From an uncultured Bacteroidales bacterium (lineage in GTDB: Bacteria > Bacteroidota > Bacteroidia > Bacteroidales > Bacteroidaceae): a DNA stretch of 64,000 bases. Below, in pieces: positions 33,241 to 41,393 of the stretch. Where the stretch lies: contig CACYQI010000001.1 of NCBI GenBank assembly GCA_902776455.1, positions 48,434-112,433 of the forward strand. Direction: 5' to 3'. The position numbers were made by a program, and so were the translations under genes. The notes beneath the pieces are model-generated. The model saw only the letters and a program-made list of their open reading frames with translations, searched no databases and had not been told where the DNA came from. Position 1 is the stretch's first letter. Each line of letters opens with the position of its first letter.

Positions 33241-33358
33241 GAAACTGAGGAAGTGCAAACTTCCGAAGTCTATATATAATATAATGTGTATTTCTCTCTG
33301 GAGGCATTTTTAGTTAATCTTAGGAATGTTTCATCACGCTCAACTCTCAATTTCTTTG

Positions 33359-33366
33359 TACCTTTG
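33359..33366 (+). promoter_or_regulatory. -7 box of priA, very short leader
   Basis: TACCTTTG ends 8 nt before the priA ATG at 33375, so the transcript probably starts at or next to the start codon. Confidence 0.5.
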
Positions 33367-33374
33367 TACCCAAG

Positions 33375-35657
33375 ATGTCACAATACGCAGATGTCATATT
33401 GCCGCTACCGCTTCAGGGAGCCTTCACCTACGCCTTGCCGGACGAATTCGCCACGCGGACGCAGGTGGGATGCCGTGTCATAGTGCCTTTCGGAGTACGC
33501 AAGTTCTACACGGCTATCGTGGTGCGTCTGCACAACGAAAAGCCGCCCTACCCCACCAAAGACGTTTCGGAGCTGCTCGACGACGCGCCTGCCGTCCTGC
33601 CCGGCCAGTTGCGTCTGTGGAAATGGGTCAGCGAGTACTACCTCTGCTCCTTGGGCGAAGTGTTCAAGGCGGCACTTCCTTCCGGCCTCAAGCTTGAGAG
33701 CGAGAGCGTTGTCCTGCTGAATGCCGACTGGGATGCGACGTTGCCTCTCACGACGGGCGAAGAGAAGGTGTGGCAGGCACTTCAGCCCAAGAAGAAGGGC
33801 AAAGCATCGGGGCAGTCGCTGGCAAACTTGCAGAAAGCCACCGGCTTGAAGGGGATTCTTCCTGTCGTGAAGAGTCTTTTGGAGAAAGGAGCCGTGCAGA
33901 TGAAGGAGGAGTTGCGACGTAGCCGCAAGCCAAGAACAGCGAAGTCTCAAGCAAACACACAGCCCATTTCCGGCCCCCTCCCCCAAGAAGGAGGGGAGTC
34001 TCGCCGCGAAAGCCCCTCCTCCTCGGGGGAGAGGAAGGGGGAGGGGGCTTTGACCGAAGCCCAGCAGCAGGCCATGGACGGCATCGTTGGCCAATGGAAG
34101 AAGCATGGCGTCTGCCTGCTCCACGGCGTGACGAGCAGCGGAAAGACGGAAATCTACATTCAGCTCATCAAGAAAGCCATCGGGGAAGGGAAGCAAGTGC
34201 TCTACATGCTGCCCGAGATTGTACTGACCACCCAGCTTACCGAGCGGCTGCGACGCGTCTTCGGCGAGCGTTTGGGAGTCTATCACTCGCGCTATCCCGA
34301 CCGAGACCGCGTGGAGCTTTACCAGAAGATGCTCTCCGATGCGCCCTACGACATAGTGGTGGGAGTGCGAAGTAGCATCTTTCTTCCCTTCCAAAGGCTG
34401 GGCTTGCTCATCATCGACGAAGAGCACGAGACGTCGTTCAAGCAGCAAGACCCTGCCCCTCGCTACCATGCCCGCAACGCCGCCCTCGTGCTGGCAGCAC
34501 AGGCCGGAGCGAAGGCTTTGCTGGGTTCTGCCACGCCGAGTCTGGAGTCGTACTACAACGCCCTGAGCGGCAAGTACGGGCTTGTCACGCTGAAGACCCG
34601 CTATGCCGGGCTGAGCCTGCCCGACATCGAGGTGGTCGATGTGCAGGAGATGCAGCGGAAGAAGATGATGTCGGGCGTGTTCTCGCCGCAGTTGCTTGCC
34701 CACATACGCAAAGCCTTGGAGCAACACCAGCAGGTCATCCTCTTCCAGAACCGCAGAGGCTATGCGCCCGTACTGGAGTGCCGCGAATGCGGATGGACGC
34801 CGCGTTGCCAGAGCTGCGACGTCAGCCTGACCGTCCACCGCGGCTTCCGACAGCTGGTCTGCCATTATTGCGGCAAGACCTACGACATCCCTTCCGTCTG
34901 TCCCAACTGCCAAGGCCGCGAACTGTCCAGCCGAGGCTACGGGACGGAGCGCATCGAGGAGCAGCTCGGCCGACTGATACCCGAGGCCCGCATCAGCCGC
35001 ATGGACCTCGACACGACGCGTTCCCGACAGAACTACGAACAGATACTGCACGACTTCGAAGAGGGGCGGACCGACATCCTCATCGGCACGCAAATGGTGA
35101 CGAAGGGCCTCGACTTCGACCGTGTCAGCCTTGTCGGCATCCTTTCTGCCGACACGATGCTCTCGCAGCCCGACTTCCGCAGCTACGAGCGAGCGTTCCA
35201 ACTCATGGAGCAGGTGGCGGGCAGAGCCGGAAGAAAAGGCTCCACGGGGCACGTCGTACTGCAGACACGCGACGCGGGGAATGGCATCGTCGGACAAGTG
35301 GTGAGGCACGACTACGAAGGCATGTACGCCCAGCAAGCCCAGGAGCGTGAGCTGTTCCGCTTCCCTCCCTACTGCCGCATCGTCTCCATCTACCTCAAAC
35401 ACCGCGACGAGAAGGTGGCCGAAAGCCTCTCCAACGACTTCGCCGCCCTGCTTCGGCAGGTGTTCGGCGAGCGCGTGCTGGGACCGGACACGCCGCCCAT
35501 AGCCTTCGTCCAGCTCATGCACATTCGCAAACTGATGCTGAAGCTGGAACTTACCCTCCCCCTCTCTGCCGTCCGCCAGCGTCTCGTCGCCCTTCAGGAG
35601 CAAATCCTCAGCATGCCGGCCTACCGCTCAGCACAGATGTACTACGACGTCGATTGA
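33375..35657 (+). CDS. priA: Primosomal helicase PriA
   Basis: 760 residues. It restarts stalled replication forks. Order: N-terminal 3'-DNA-binding domain (VILPLPLQGAFTYALPDEF), winged helix, a linker, helicase lobe 1 with Walker A GVTSSGKTEIY and box IIDEEHE, a zinc region with eight Cys (CRECGWTPRCQSC and CHYCGKTYDIPSVCPNC), and lobe 2 with VAGRAGRKG. Residues about 200-225, exactly between winged helix and lobe 1, are encoded by a palindromic element (33973-34048), giving a Gly/Ser/Glu-rich loop. The helicase then resumes with LTEAQQQAMDGI. The frame is intact. Confidence 0.95.
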   Translation: MSQYADVILPLPLQGAFTYALPDEFATRTQVGCRVIVPFGVRKFYTAIVVRLHNEKPPYPTKDVSELLDDAPAVLPGQLRLWKWVSEYYLCSLGEVFKAALPSGLKLESESVVLLNADWDATLPLTTGEEKVWQALQPKKKGKASGQSLANLQKATGLKGILPVVKSLLEKGAVQMKEELRRSRKPRTAKSQANTQPISGPLPQEGGESRRESPSSSGERKGEGALTEAQQQAMDGIVGQWKKHGVCLLHGVTSSGKTEIYIQLIKKAIGEGKQVLYMLPEIVLTTQLTERLRRVFGERLGVYHSRYPDRDRVELYQKMLSDAPYDIVVGVRSSIFLPFQRLGLLIIDEEHETSFKQQDPAPRYHARNAALVLAAQAGAKALLGSATPSLESYYNALSGKYGLVTLKTRYAGLSLPDIEVVDVQEMQRKKMMSGVFSPQLLAHIRKALEQHQQVILFQNRRGYAPVLECRECGWTPRCQSCDVSLTVHRGFRQLVCHYCGKTYDIPSVCPNCQGRELSSRGYGTERIEEQLGRLIPEARISRMDLDTTRSRQNYEQILHDFEEGRTDILIGTQMVTKGLDFDRVSLVGILSADTMLSQPDFRSYERAFQLMEQVAGRAGRKGSTGHVVLQTRDAGNGIVGQVVRHDYEGMYAQQAQERELFRFPPYCRIVSIYLKHRDEKVAESLSNDFAALLRQVFGERVLGPDTPPIAFVQLMHIRKLMLKLELTLPLSAVRQRLVALQEQILSMPAYRSAQMYYDVD
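33973..34048. repeat. Double-hairpin palindromic element inside priA
   Basis: A 76-bp palindrome (GCCCCCTCCCCC ... GGGGGAGGGGGC). Its two inner hairpins (CCAAGAAGG-type and CCTCCTCCTCGGGGGAGAGG) are separated by the conserved centre GTCTCGCCGCGAAAGCC. It occupies the linker region only. The same centre (TTTCGCGGCAGAAA) is in the copies at 37104 and 37499. Confidence 0.85.
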
Positions 35658-35710
35658 GGTCCGGAGTCCCTCGCCCAAGCCTCCCTTCCGGACACAACGT
35701 GGAGCGTCGC

Positions 35711-35776
35711 CAGTACTACCGTGGAGAAACTCCAGTACTACCACGGGAAAACTCCAGTACTACCACGGTGGTACTG
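35711..35776. repeat. 3 x 22-bp array (CAGTACTACCACGG)
   Basis: Units at 35711, 35733 and 35755 begin CAGTACTACC at an exact 22-bp period. They are preceded by a CAACGTGGAGCG word, and the last unit folds as CAGTACTACCACGGTGGTACTG. It lies between priA and the OmpA-family gene. Confidence 0.85.
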
Positions 35777-35880
35777 GGAGCAAGGCACGGAGCTTCGCCA
35801 CGAGCACGATGCCGTTTGCCTCGCAGAAACGCAGAAAGTGGGCACAAAAAGGCTTTCTCGGAATGTTTTTAGGAATAATG

Positions 35881-35912
35881 TTTGGAAGATTTATTAAAAA
35901 GTGTTACTTTTG
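35881..35912 (+). promoter_or_regulatory. Bacteroidota-type promoter of the OmpA-family gene
   Basis: TTTG at 35881-35884 and TACTTTTG at 35905-35912 are separated by 20 nt, an exact match to the TTTG-N19-21-TAnnTTTG consensus. The ATG is 35 nt downstream. Confidence 0.8.
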
Positions 35913-35947
35913 CGTCACAATAGGAACAAAAACTAACATTATTCAGT

Positions 35948-37075
35948 ATGAACAGATTCAAAAACCTTTGTGCCGTCGGCCTGCTGATGTTGGGCATGAC
36001 CGTGACGGCAAGTGCGCAGGAAAGCGAAAAGACGCTCACTTATCCTCAACTCTTCTTCGGACTGCAAGGCGGCGCACAGACCACCTTCACCGACTTTGAC
36101 AACATGAAGCTGATTACGCCTACGGCAAGCTTCAGCTTCGGCTCGTTCTTCACGCCCGTCATCGGAGCCAGGCTCCACTTCAACGGACTTTGGAACAAAG
36201 GCGGCTACAAGGACGACGAGGAAAGCTTCAAGTACAAATACAAGTACCTGACCTCCGACCTCGACCTGCTTGTCAATCTCGTCACACTCTTCGGCAAGAA
36301 GAACTACTACCCCCTGAACGTGTATCTCATCGGAGGCATCGGACTGAACTACGCCTGGGATAATGACGACGCATACCGACGCATCGACAAGCTCCCGATG
36401 GCATACGACAGCGGCAAACTCAGCCACAACGCCCGCGTCGGAGTACAGCTCGACTACAACATCTCGAAGCACGTCAGCATCAACCTCGAAGTGGCTGCCA
36501 ACAGCCTGAAGGACCGCTACAACAGCAAGATGTCGGGCAAAGACGACTGGCAGCTCACGGCACAGCTCGGCGTTGCCTACAAGTTTGCAGCCAAGAAAGC
36601 CAAGAAGGTGGTCGAGGAAGAAGTGTGGGAGACACGCATCGACACCATTTGGTACGACGACGCCGTGTTCACTCCGAAGGTAGAGAACGGCACGGCCACG
36701 TGGACGGTGTTCTACAAGATACGCGAAAGCGACTTCGAAGCCGACGAACAGCTCAAGCTCATCGGAGACTTCCTGAAGGACCATCGCGAATGCAAGGTTG
36801 ACATCAAGTCCTACGCCGACGTGCAGACGGGCAACCCGAAGATTAACATGGAGTACTCGAAGCAACGTTGCGAGAAGGCCGTGAAGGCGCTGACCGATGC
36901 CGGCGTGCCTGCTTCGTCCATCACTTCGGCATACTTCGGCGACACCGTCCAGCCGTTTGCCGAGAACGACAAGAACCGTGTCAGCATCATCGTTGCAACC
37001 GGCCTGAAGGACATCAACGAGAAGGGCATGGTGAAGAAATACAAGACGAAGGAAGTACGCTACCGCGTAAAGTAA
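35948..37075 (+). CDS. OmpA-family outer-membrane protein
   Basis: 375 residues. A signal peptide (FKNLCAVGLLMLGMTVTASA-Q) is followed by a beta-barrel of alternating hydrophobic strands and a C-terminal OmpA/MotB peptidoglycan-binding domain. In the latter, DIKSYADVQTGNPKINMEYS, CEKAVKALTDAGVPASSI and the final ENDKNRVSIIVA are diagnostic. It links the outer membrane to the cell wall. It has its own consensus promoter. The sequence beyond the stop codon enters a palindromic element. Confidence 0.92.
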   Translation: MNRFKNLCAVGLLMLGMTVTASAQESEKTLTYPQLFFGLQGGAQTTFTDFDNMKLITPTASFSFGSFFTPVIGARLHFNGLWNKGGYKDDEESFKYKYKYLTSDLDLLVNLVTLFGKKNYYPLNVYLIGGIGLNYAWDNDDAYRRIDKLPMAYDSGKLSHNARVGVQLDYNISKHVSINLEVAANSLKDRYNSKMSGKDDWQLTAQLGVAYKFAAKKAKKVVEEEVWETRIDTIWYDDAVFTPKVENGTATWTVFYKIRESDFEADEQLKLIGDFLKDHRECKVDIKSYADVQTGNPKINMEYSKQRCEKAVKALTDAGVPASSITSAYFGDTVQPFAENDKNRVSIIVATGLKDINEKGMVKKYKTKEVRYRVK

Positions 37076-37103
37076 AAGAAACACCTTTTCCCATCCACTC
37101 CCC

Positions 37104-37188
37104 AGCCCCCTCCCCCATCCCCTCCCCCGAGGAGGAGGGGAGTTTCGCGGCAGAAAACCTCCCTCATCAAGGGGAGGTTAAAGGGAGC
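37104..37188. repeat. Double-hairpin palindromic element downstream of ompA-like gene
   Basis: AGCCCCCTCCCCCATCCCC ... GGTTAAAGGGAGC, with inner hairpins around CCTCCCCCGAGGAGGAGGGG and CCTCCCTCATCAAGGGGAGG and the centre AGTTTCGCGGCAGAAAA. It may double as a terminator. Confidence 0.8.
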
Positions 37189-37270
37189 ACCTCTGCTTTT
37201 GCTCCTTTTATTCGGCTTTCCTGACGAAAAGCAGCTCATGGGGATTAATCTTAAGTCTCAAAGAGACAAA

Positions 37271-37446
37271 AGACCACAGACGGGGGTGCAAGCCCCCGAT
37301 AGAAGTGCAACAACAAAAGAAGCCCCGAGGGGGCGACAGAGATAGATGCAAGTTGAAATTAAACAAGTTAGATATTCTGTCGCCCCTTCAGGGTTTTTGT
37401 TTTGTTGATGCTCCTCTACCGGGGGCTTACACCCCCGTCTGTGTTC
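37271..37446. repeat. Large inverted repeat, about 75-bp arms
   Basis: The arm at 37271-37345 (AGACCACAGACGGGGGTGCA...) is closely complementary to 37372-37446 (...TTACACCCCCGTCTGTG), with small gaps. The loop of about 26 bp is AT-rich (AAGTTGAAATTAAACAAG). The inner parts pair AGCCCCGAGGGGGCGACAGA with TCTGTCGCCCCTTCAGGGTT. It encodes no protein and resembles a MITE or structured RNA. The outer sequence CACAGACGGGGGTG also occurs near 23343. Confidence 0.75.
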
Positions 37447-37498
37447 TTTCGCACCTCCGGTGCTTTCCCCCGGACAACAATAATTAAGAAACTACAAT

Positions 37499-37620
37499 CC
37501 CCACCCCCTACCCCTACCCTGCGAAGGGAGGGGAAAGGGACGCTAAGGCTTTCACAAAGCTTCGCGGCAGAAAGCCTCCCTCCTCGGAGCGTAGGCCGAT
37601 GCTCCGCGAAGGAGGGGACT
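37499..37620. repeat. Double-hairpin element with an embedded 22-mer
   Basis: TCCCCACCCCCTACCCCTAC ... GGAGGGGACT with the centre TTCGCGGCAGAAAGCC. The second hairpin, CCTCCCTCCT ... GAAGGAGGGG, has CGGAGCGTAGGCCGATGCTCCG (37585-37606, exactly 22 bp) in its loop. That is the sequence of the separate 22-bp repeat family. Confidence 0.75.
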
Positions 37621-37655
37621 TTTTTCAACTTTCAATTTTCAACTTTCAATTTATT

Positions 37656-39173
37656 TTACTGATGCATGGGCCTCAGCAAGTCGTTGACGGTCTTGACAGG
37701 GTTGAAAGTCGAGAGAGGCACCTCGACCATGATGGTGCTCCAGTCGCTCATGGCGCCGTTCCAAAGACCGGGCAACTCCAAGGCCTTCAGTTCCTTGCCG
37801 TCCTTGCTCTTGTAGGAGATGAAGCCTGTGGCAGGGTCAACGAAGTCGGGCAAATGGAACTTCGTGCCCTTGTAGCCGCGGACGGCGCAGACAAGGTCAA
37901 CGGGATTGAAGTGCGTCCCCTCGGTGAACATCTTCATGTAGGCTGCATTGTTCTTGTCGATCTGACTGCTTTCGAGTATCTGCAGCGAGACGCTTCCGTC
38001 GGGATTGTAGGCGAGGAAGGGACCTCCACCCGGCTCGCCGACATTCTTCACCACGCCGCAGACGCGGATGGGGCGGTCGAGCTTCTTTCTCAGGAAGATA
38101 GTGAGGTCGGCATCCTCCATTTCCTTCAGGCCGGGCATGTCGCAGCCGAGCGTGTGACGCACGAAGCGGATGATTTCCTCCAGGTCGGCATGATTGTACT
38201 TGCCGCTGTCGAGCAGACGCAAATAGGCGAACACTTGCTTCTGAGCCTGCACGAGGACTCCGGCTATGACCTGCTTCCAAAGGACGGTATCGGCCTTGAG
38301 GCGGTCGGGCACCACATTATCTATATTCTTAATGAAGACTATGTCGCTCCCGAGGTCGTCGAGGTTCTCGATGAGCGCACCATGCCCGCCCGGACGGAAG
38401 AGGAGTTTGCCGTCGGCCGTACGGAAAGGCGTGTTGTCCATGTTCACCGCAATGGTGTCGGTGCTGGGCTTCTGTTCGCTCAGGCTCACCTTGAAGGTTA
38501 TCTTGTACTTCGCCTCGACTTCTGGCACGACGCGACTGATGAGTTCCTCGAAGAGTTCGCGGTGCTCGCTGCTGACCGTAAAGTGGACCGATGCTTCTCC
38601 TCTGCTGCTGGCATAGAGAGCGGCTTCGGTGAGGTGCTCTTCGACCGGCGTCTTGGCGCAATCGTCGTACGTATGGAACTGCAAGAGGCCCTTCGGCAAC
38701 CGCCCGTAGTTCAAGCCCTCTTCGCCCAGCATGTTAGCCACAACAGCCTTATAATCACCCTCTTCGACGAGCGCGTCCACGCCTTTGCCCTCGTTCAGGA
38801 AGCAGGCGTCGTTCAGCGCGTCGAAGAAAGCGAAGCTGTGGATGTGGGCGAAGAACGTCTTCTCGAAGTCGGTGGTGGGAACCTCATAGTCGGCATCGAG
38901 GAACTCGAACATATTCTTGAACATACGGCTTGCGGCTCCGCTGGCAGGCACAAACTTCGTGATGTCGTGCCCCTCGGCTTTGTAGTCGTTCCAAGCCTGT
39001 ACGTAAGCCTCCGCCTCTTCCTCCGTCGGCGCCATGATACCGCCGCCAATGGATGCTGCACCCTGAAGCTTCAAGTAGTCAAAACCCTTGCGGAAACTCT
39101 CCAACTGCGCTTCTATCTGCGCCTCGCTGATGCCCTTTTGCTGCATCTGCTCAATGTCTTCTTTGCTGAACAT
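37656..39173 (-). CDS. DUF4301 family protein (sugar-nucleotidyltransferase-like)
   Basis: 505 residues of a family found in Bacteroidota. Recognisable features: KFVPASGAASRMFKNMFEFL near residue 95, LLFRPGGHGALIENLDDLGS in the middle, VFIKNIDNVVPDRLK, and GGGPFLAYNPDGSVSLQILE near the end. The GAASR and GGHGALIENL segments recall nucleotide-sugar pyrophosphorylases such as UDPGP enzymes, so a nucleotidyl-transfer role on a sugar is possible but unproven. It is a single gene, starting with ATG 39173. A simple-repeat tract follows the promoter region. Confidence 0.85.
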   Translation of the reverse strand: MFSKEDIEQMQQKGISEAQIEAQLESFRKGFDYLKLQGAASIGGGIMAPTEEEAEAYVQAWNDYKAEGHDITKFVPASGAASRMFKNMFEFLDADYEVPTTDFEKTFFAHIHSFAFFDALNDACFLNEGKGVDALVEEGDYKAVVANMLGEEGLNYGRLPKGLLQFHTYDDCAKTPVEEHLTEAALYASSRGEASVHFTVSSEHRELFEELISRVVPEVEAKYKITFKVSLSEQKPSTDTIAVNMDNTPFRTADGKLLFRPGGHGALIENLDDLGSDIVFIKNIDNVVPDRLKADTVLWKQVIAGVLVQAQKQVFAYLRLLDSGKYNHADLEEIIRFVRHTLGCDMPGLKEMEDADLTIFLRKKLDRPIRVCGVVKNVGEPGGGPFLAYNPDGSVSLQILESSQIDKNNAAYMKMFTEGTHFNPVDLVCAVRGYKGTKFHLPDFVDPATGFISYKSKDGKELKALELPGLWNGAMSDWSTIMVEVPLSTFNPVKTVNDLLRPMHQ

Positions 39174-39588
39174 ATCGTTTATTTTTAATTAATTATCATA
39201 AGATTAAGGATTAAGGATTAAAGATTAAAGATTGGTTGTTTCGGTGCAACCATCACTATCAGCCTTAATCCGTAGTCTTTAATCAATCTTTCATCTTCAA
39301 CTTATATACATCACCTTTTCAACTTTTGACTTTCCATTCTCAACTTTCAACTTTCAGCTTTCTCGTCCACAAAGTTACGAAAAAAGTTAATACGAAAGAA
39401 GTTCCGTGCTTAAAAAAATGAATTTTTGTGCAGAAGAACCAAAGAAAACTGAAGAATGGCACAAGGGAAGGACGCGAGAGAACGCATCGTGACGGACGAA
39501 ATATCTTGACATTCCTTTTCAAGGAACAGGCTTCGTTCGGCGACGAAGAACAGAGCGGGACGTCGCAAAGGCAGAAGTCGGCCCAAAC

Positions 39589-39733
39589 ACTCCGTGGAGC
39601 ATCGGCTCACACTCCACGTTGAATCGGCTCACACTCCACGTTGAATCGGCCGACACTCCACGTTGAATCGGCCGACACTCCACGTTGAATCGGCCGACAC
39701 TCCACGTTGTGTTGGCCGACAAAACACGTTAAA
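39589..39733. repeat. 6-7 x 22-bp CTCCACGTTGAA array
   Basis: Units start at 39589, 39611, 39633, 39655, 39677 and 39699, with a decayed seventh at 39721. Units 2-5 are ACTCCACGTTGAATCGG plus five bases; unit 1 has CTCCGTGGAGC and unit 6 CTCCACGTTGTGTTGG. The array lies in the 1-kb divergent gap before the polysaccharide locus. I see no gene in 39174-40207; 39200-39370 is simple repeat. Confidence 0.92.
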
Positions 39734-40069
39734 TTTTTCTTCTCTTCATTTTGATTTTGGAATTACCTCTGTATGAATGAGTTGCAAAGCAAGCGAAAAA
39801 GCCTCTTCTCGTCCGTCGCGGAAAGAAGACTTCTCACGGAATTTTTCCTCGTTCATTCAGAGAAGAAGACGAGAAGAAAGTTTCGGACGAAATAAAAAGG
39901 CTGGCAGGAAGGAGAAAAACGAGTCGGAAAAAATCTTTACAAAACTTCACTTTTGCGTTCATTTCCGCAGTTTGCCCCACTTCCTCGCCTCGTGCCAGAA
40001 CTTGACACAAACAGAAGAAAAGACCGACATTTTTATTCACAAATCCTTGCACATTGTTAATAATTGTTG

Positions 40070-40077
40070 TAAATTTG
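40070..40077 (+). promoter_or_regulatory. -7 box, candidate promoter of the polysaccharide locus
   Basis: TAAATTTG followed by CAGGCG fits TAnnTTTG. It leaves an untranslated leader of about 125 nt before the first gene at 40208, where an UpxY-type factor could act. Confidence 0.5.
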
Positions 40078-40207
40078 CAGGCGAAAAAGAAACAGCAGGC
40101 AAGTGCTTCATGCGTAATAAAGTTCTTGGATTGCTTTCAATTGATTGGAGATTAGGCTTTTACATAGTCTCCAAAGCCCCAGAGGTATGTCCTTAATCAA
40201 AGTAGCA

Positions 40208-41275
40208 ATGGTAGAAAACAACATTTCACTCGAAGGGAAAACCATTCTTGTGACGGGTGCAGCCGGTTTCATCGGCAGTAATCTCGTAATGCGACTCTTT
40301 AAAGAATTCAACAACATCAAGGTCGTCGGCATCGACTCCATGAACGAATACTATGACGTCAACCTCAAGAAGGAACGTCTCTCGAAGATAGAAGCCATGG
40401 ATCGGGACTGGACATTCATCCAAGACAACATCGCCAACAAGGCCTGCATCGACAGCCTCTTCGAGGAATACAAGCCCAGCGTCGTGGTCAACCTCGCAGC
40501 ACAGGCCGGCGTCCGCTACAGCATCACCAACCCCGATGCCTACATCGAGAGCAACCTCATCGGCTTCTACAACATCCTGGAGGCCTGCCGGCATCATGCC
40601 GTAGAGCACCTCGTCTATGCCAGCAGCAGCAGCGTCTATGGCTCGAACAAGAAAGTGCCCTACTCCACCGACGACAAGGTCGATAACCCCGTCAGCCTCT
40701 ATGCCGCCACGAAGAAAAGCAACGAACTGCTGGCACATGCCTACAGCAAGCTCTACAACATCCCCTCGACCGGCCTCCGCTTCTTCACCGTCTATGGCCC
40801 CGCCGGACGTCCCGACATGGCCTACTTCGGCTTTACCAACAAGCTCCGCGAAGGCAAGACCATCCAAATCTTCAACTACGGCAACTGCAAGCGCGACTTC
40901 ACCTACGTCGATGACATCGTCGAAGGCGTCGTAAGAGTCATGCAGCACGCACCAGAGAAACAAACCGGCGAAGATGGTCTGCCTCTACCGGCGTATGCTG
41001 TTTATAACATCGGCAACAGTTCTCCCGAGAACCTGCTCGACTTCGTCACTATCCTACAGGAAGAACTCATCGCAGCAGGCGTCCTCCCCGCCGACTACGA
41101 CTTCGAGGCCCACAAGGAACTCGTGCCCATGCAACCCGGCGACGTGCCCGTCACCTTTGCCGACACCACACCCCTCGAGCGCGACTTCGGCTTCCGTCCC
41201 TCCACCCCCCTCCGCCTCGGTCTCCGCGCCTTCGCCCAATGGTACGCTGGGTACTACGGGACAAAGAAAAGGTGA
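40208..41275 (+). CDS. UDP-glucuronate 4-epimerase-like SDR enzyme
   Basis: 355 residues of the extended short-chain dehydrogenase family. The NAD-binding motif is TILVTGAAGFIGSNLVMRL, the catalytic pair is YAATKKSNE (Tyr and Lys), SSSSVYGSNKKVPYSTDD and KRDFTYVDDIVEGV are typical of the CapI/LspL group, and the length fits. It likely makes UDP-galacturonate for the glycan built by the downstream genes; other UDP-sugar epimerases are possible. I chose ATG 40208 (MVENNISLEG) over ATG 40187 because family homology begins there. Confidence 0.88.
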   Translation: MVENNISLEGKTILVTGAAGFIGSNLVMRLFKEFNNIKVVGIDSMNEYYDVNLKKERLSKIEAMDRDWTFIQDNIANKACIDSLFEEYKPSVVVNLAAQAGVRYSITNPDAYIESNLIGFYNILEACRHHAVEHLVYASSSSVYGSNKKVPYSTDDKVDNPVSLYAATKKSNELLAHAYSKLYNIPSTGLRFFTVYGPAGRPDMAYFGFTNKLREGKTIQIFNYGNCKRDFTYVDDIVEGVVRVMQHAPEKQTGEDGLPLPAYAVYNIGNSSPENLLDFVTILQEELIAAGVLPADYDFEAHKELVPMQPGDVPVTFADTTPLERDFGFRPSTPLRLGLRAFAQWYAGYYGTKKR

Positions 41276-41393
41276 AAGGTGAAAGGTGAATATTAAAGAT
41301 TACGGATTAAGGCTGATAGTGATGGCTGCGGCAAAACAACCAAACTTTAATCCTTAATCCTTAATCTCTTGGTAAATAGTCAAATTTCCCACA

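Noticed and set aside
32840-33313. Three overlapping plus-strand frames made of SCPLLLAPC-like repeats
   Set aside because: The 44-bp DNA repeat rotates through all frames and lacks stop codons; the peptide is a by-product of tandem DNA.
33405-35603. 732-codon minus-strand frame
   Set aside because: Antisense shadow of priA; no recognisable protein features.
37599-39188. 529-codon plus-strand frame
   Set aside because: Mirror of the DUF4301 gene.
39589-39733. CRISPR array
   Set aside because: Units are contiguous 22-mers with no unique spacers of 25-40 bp and no cas genes in the window.
39777-40196. 139-codon plus-strand frame before the glycan locus
   Set aside because: Basic, low-complexity translation with no family; a promoter-like box lies within it at 40070 and the real first gene starts at 40208.
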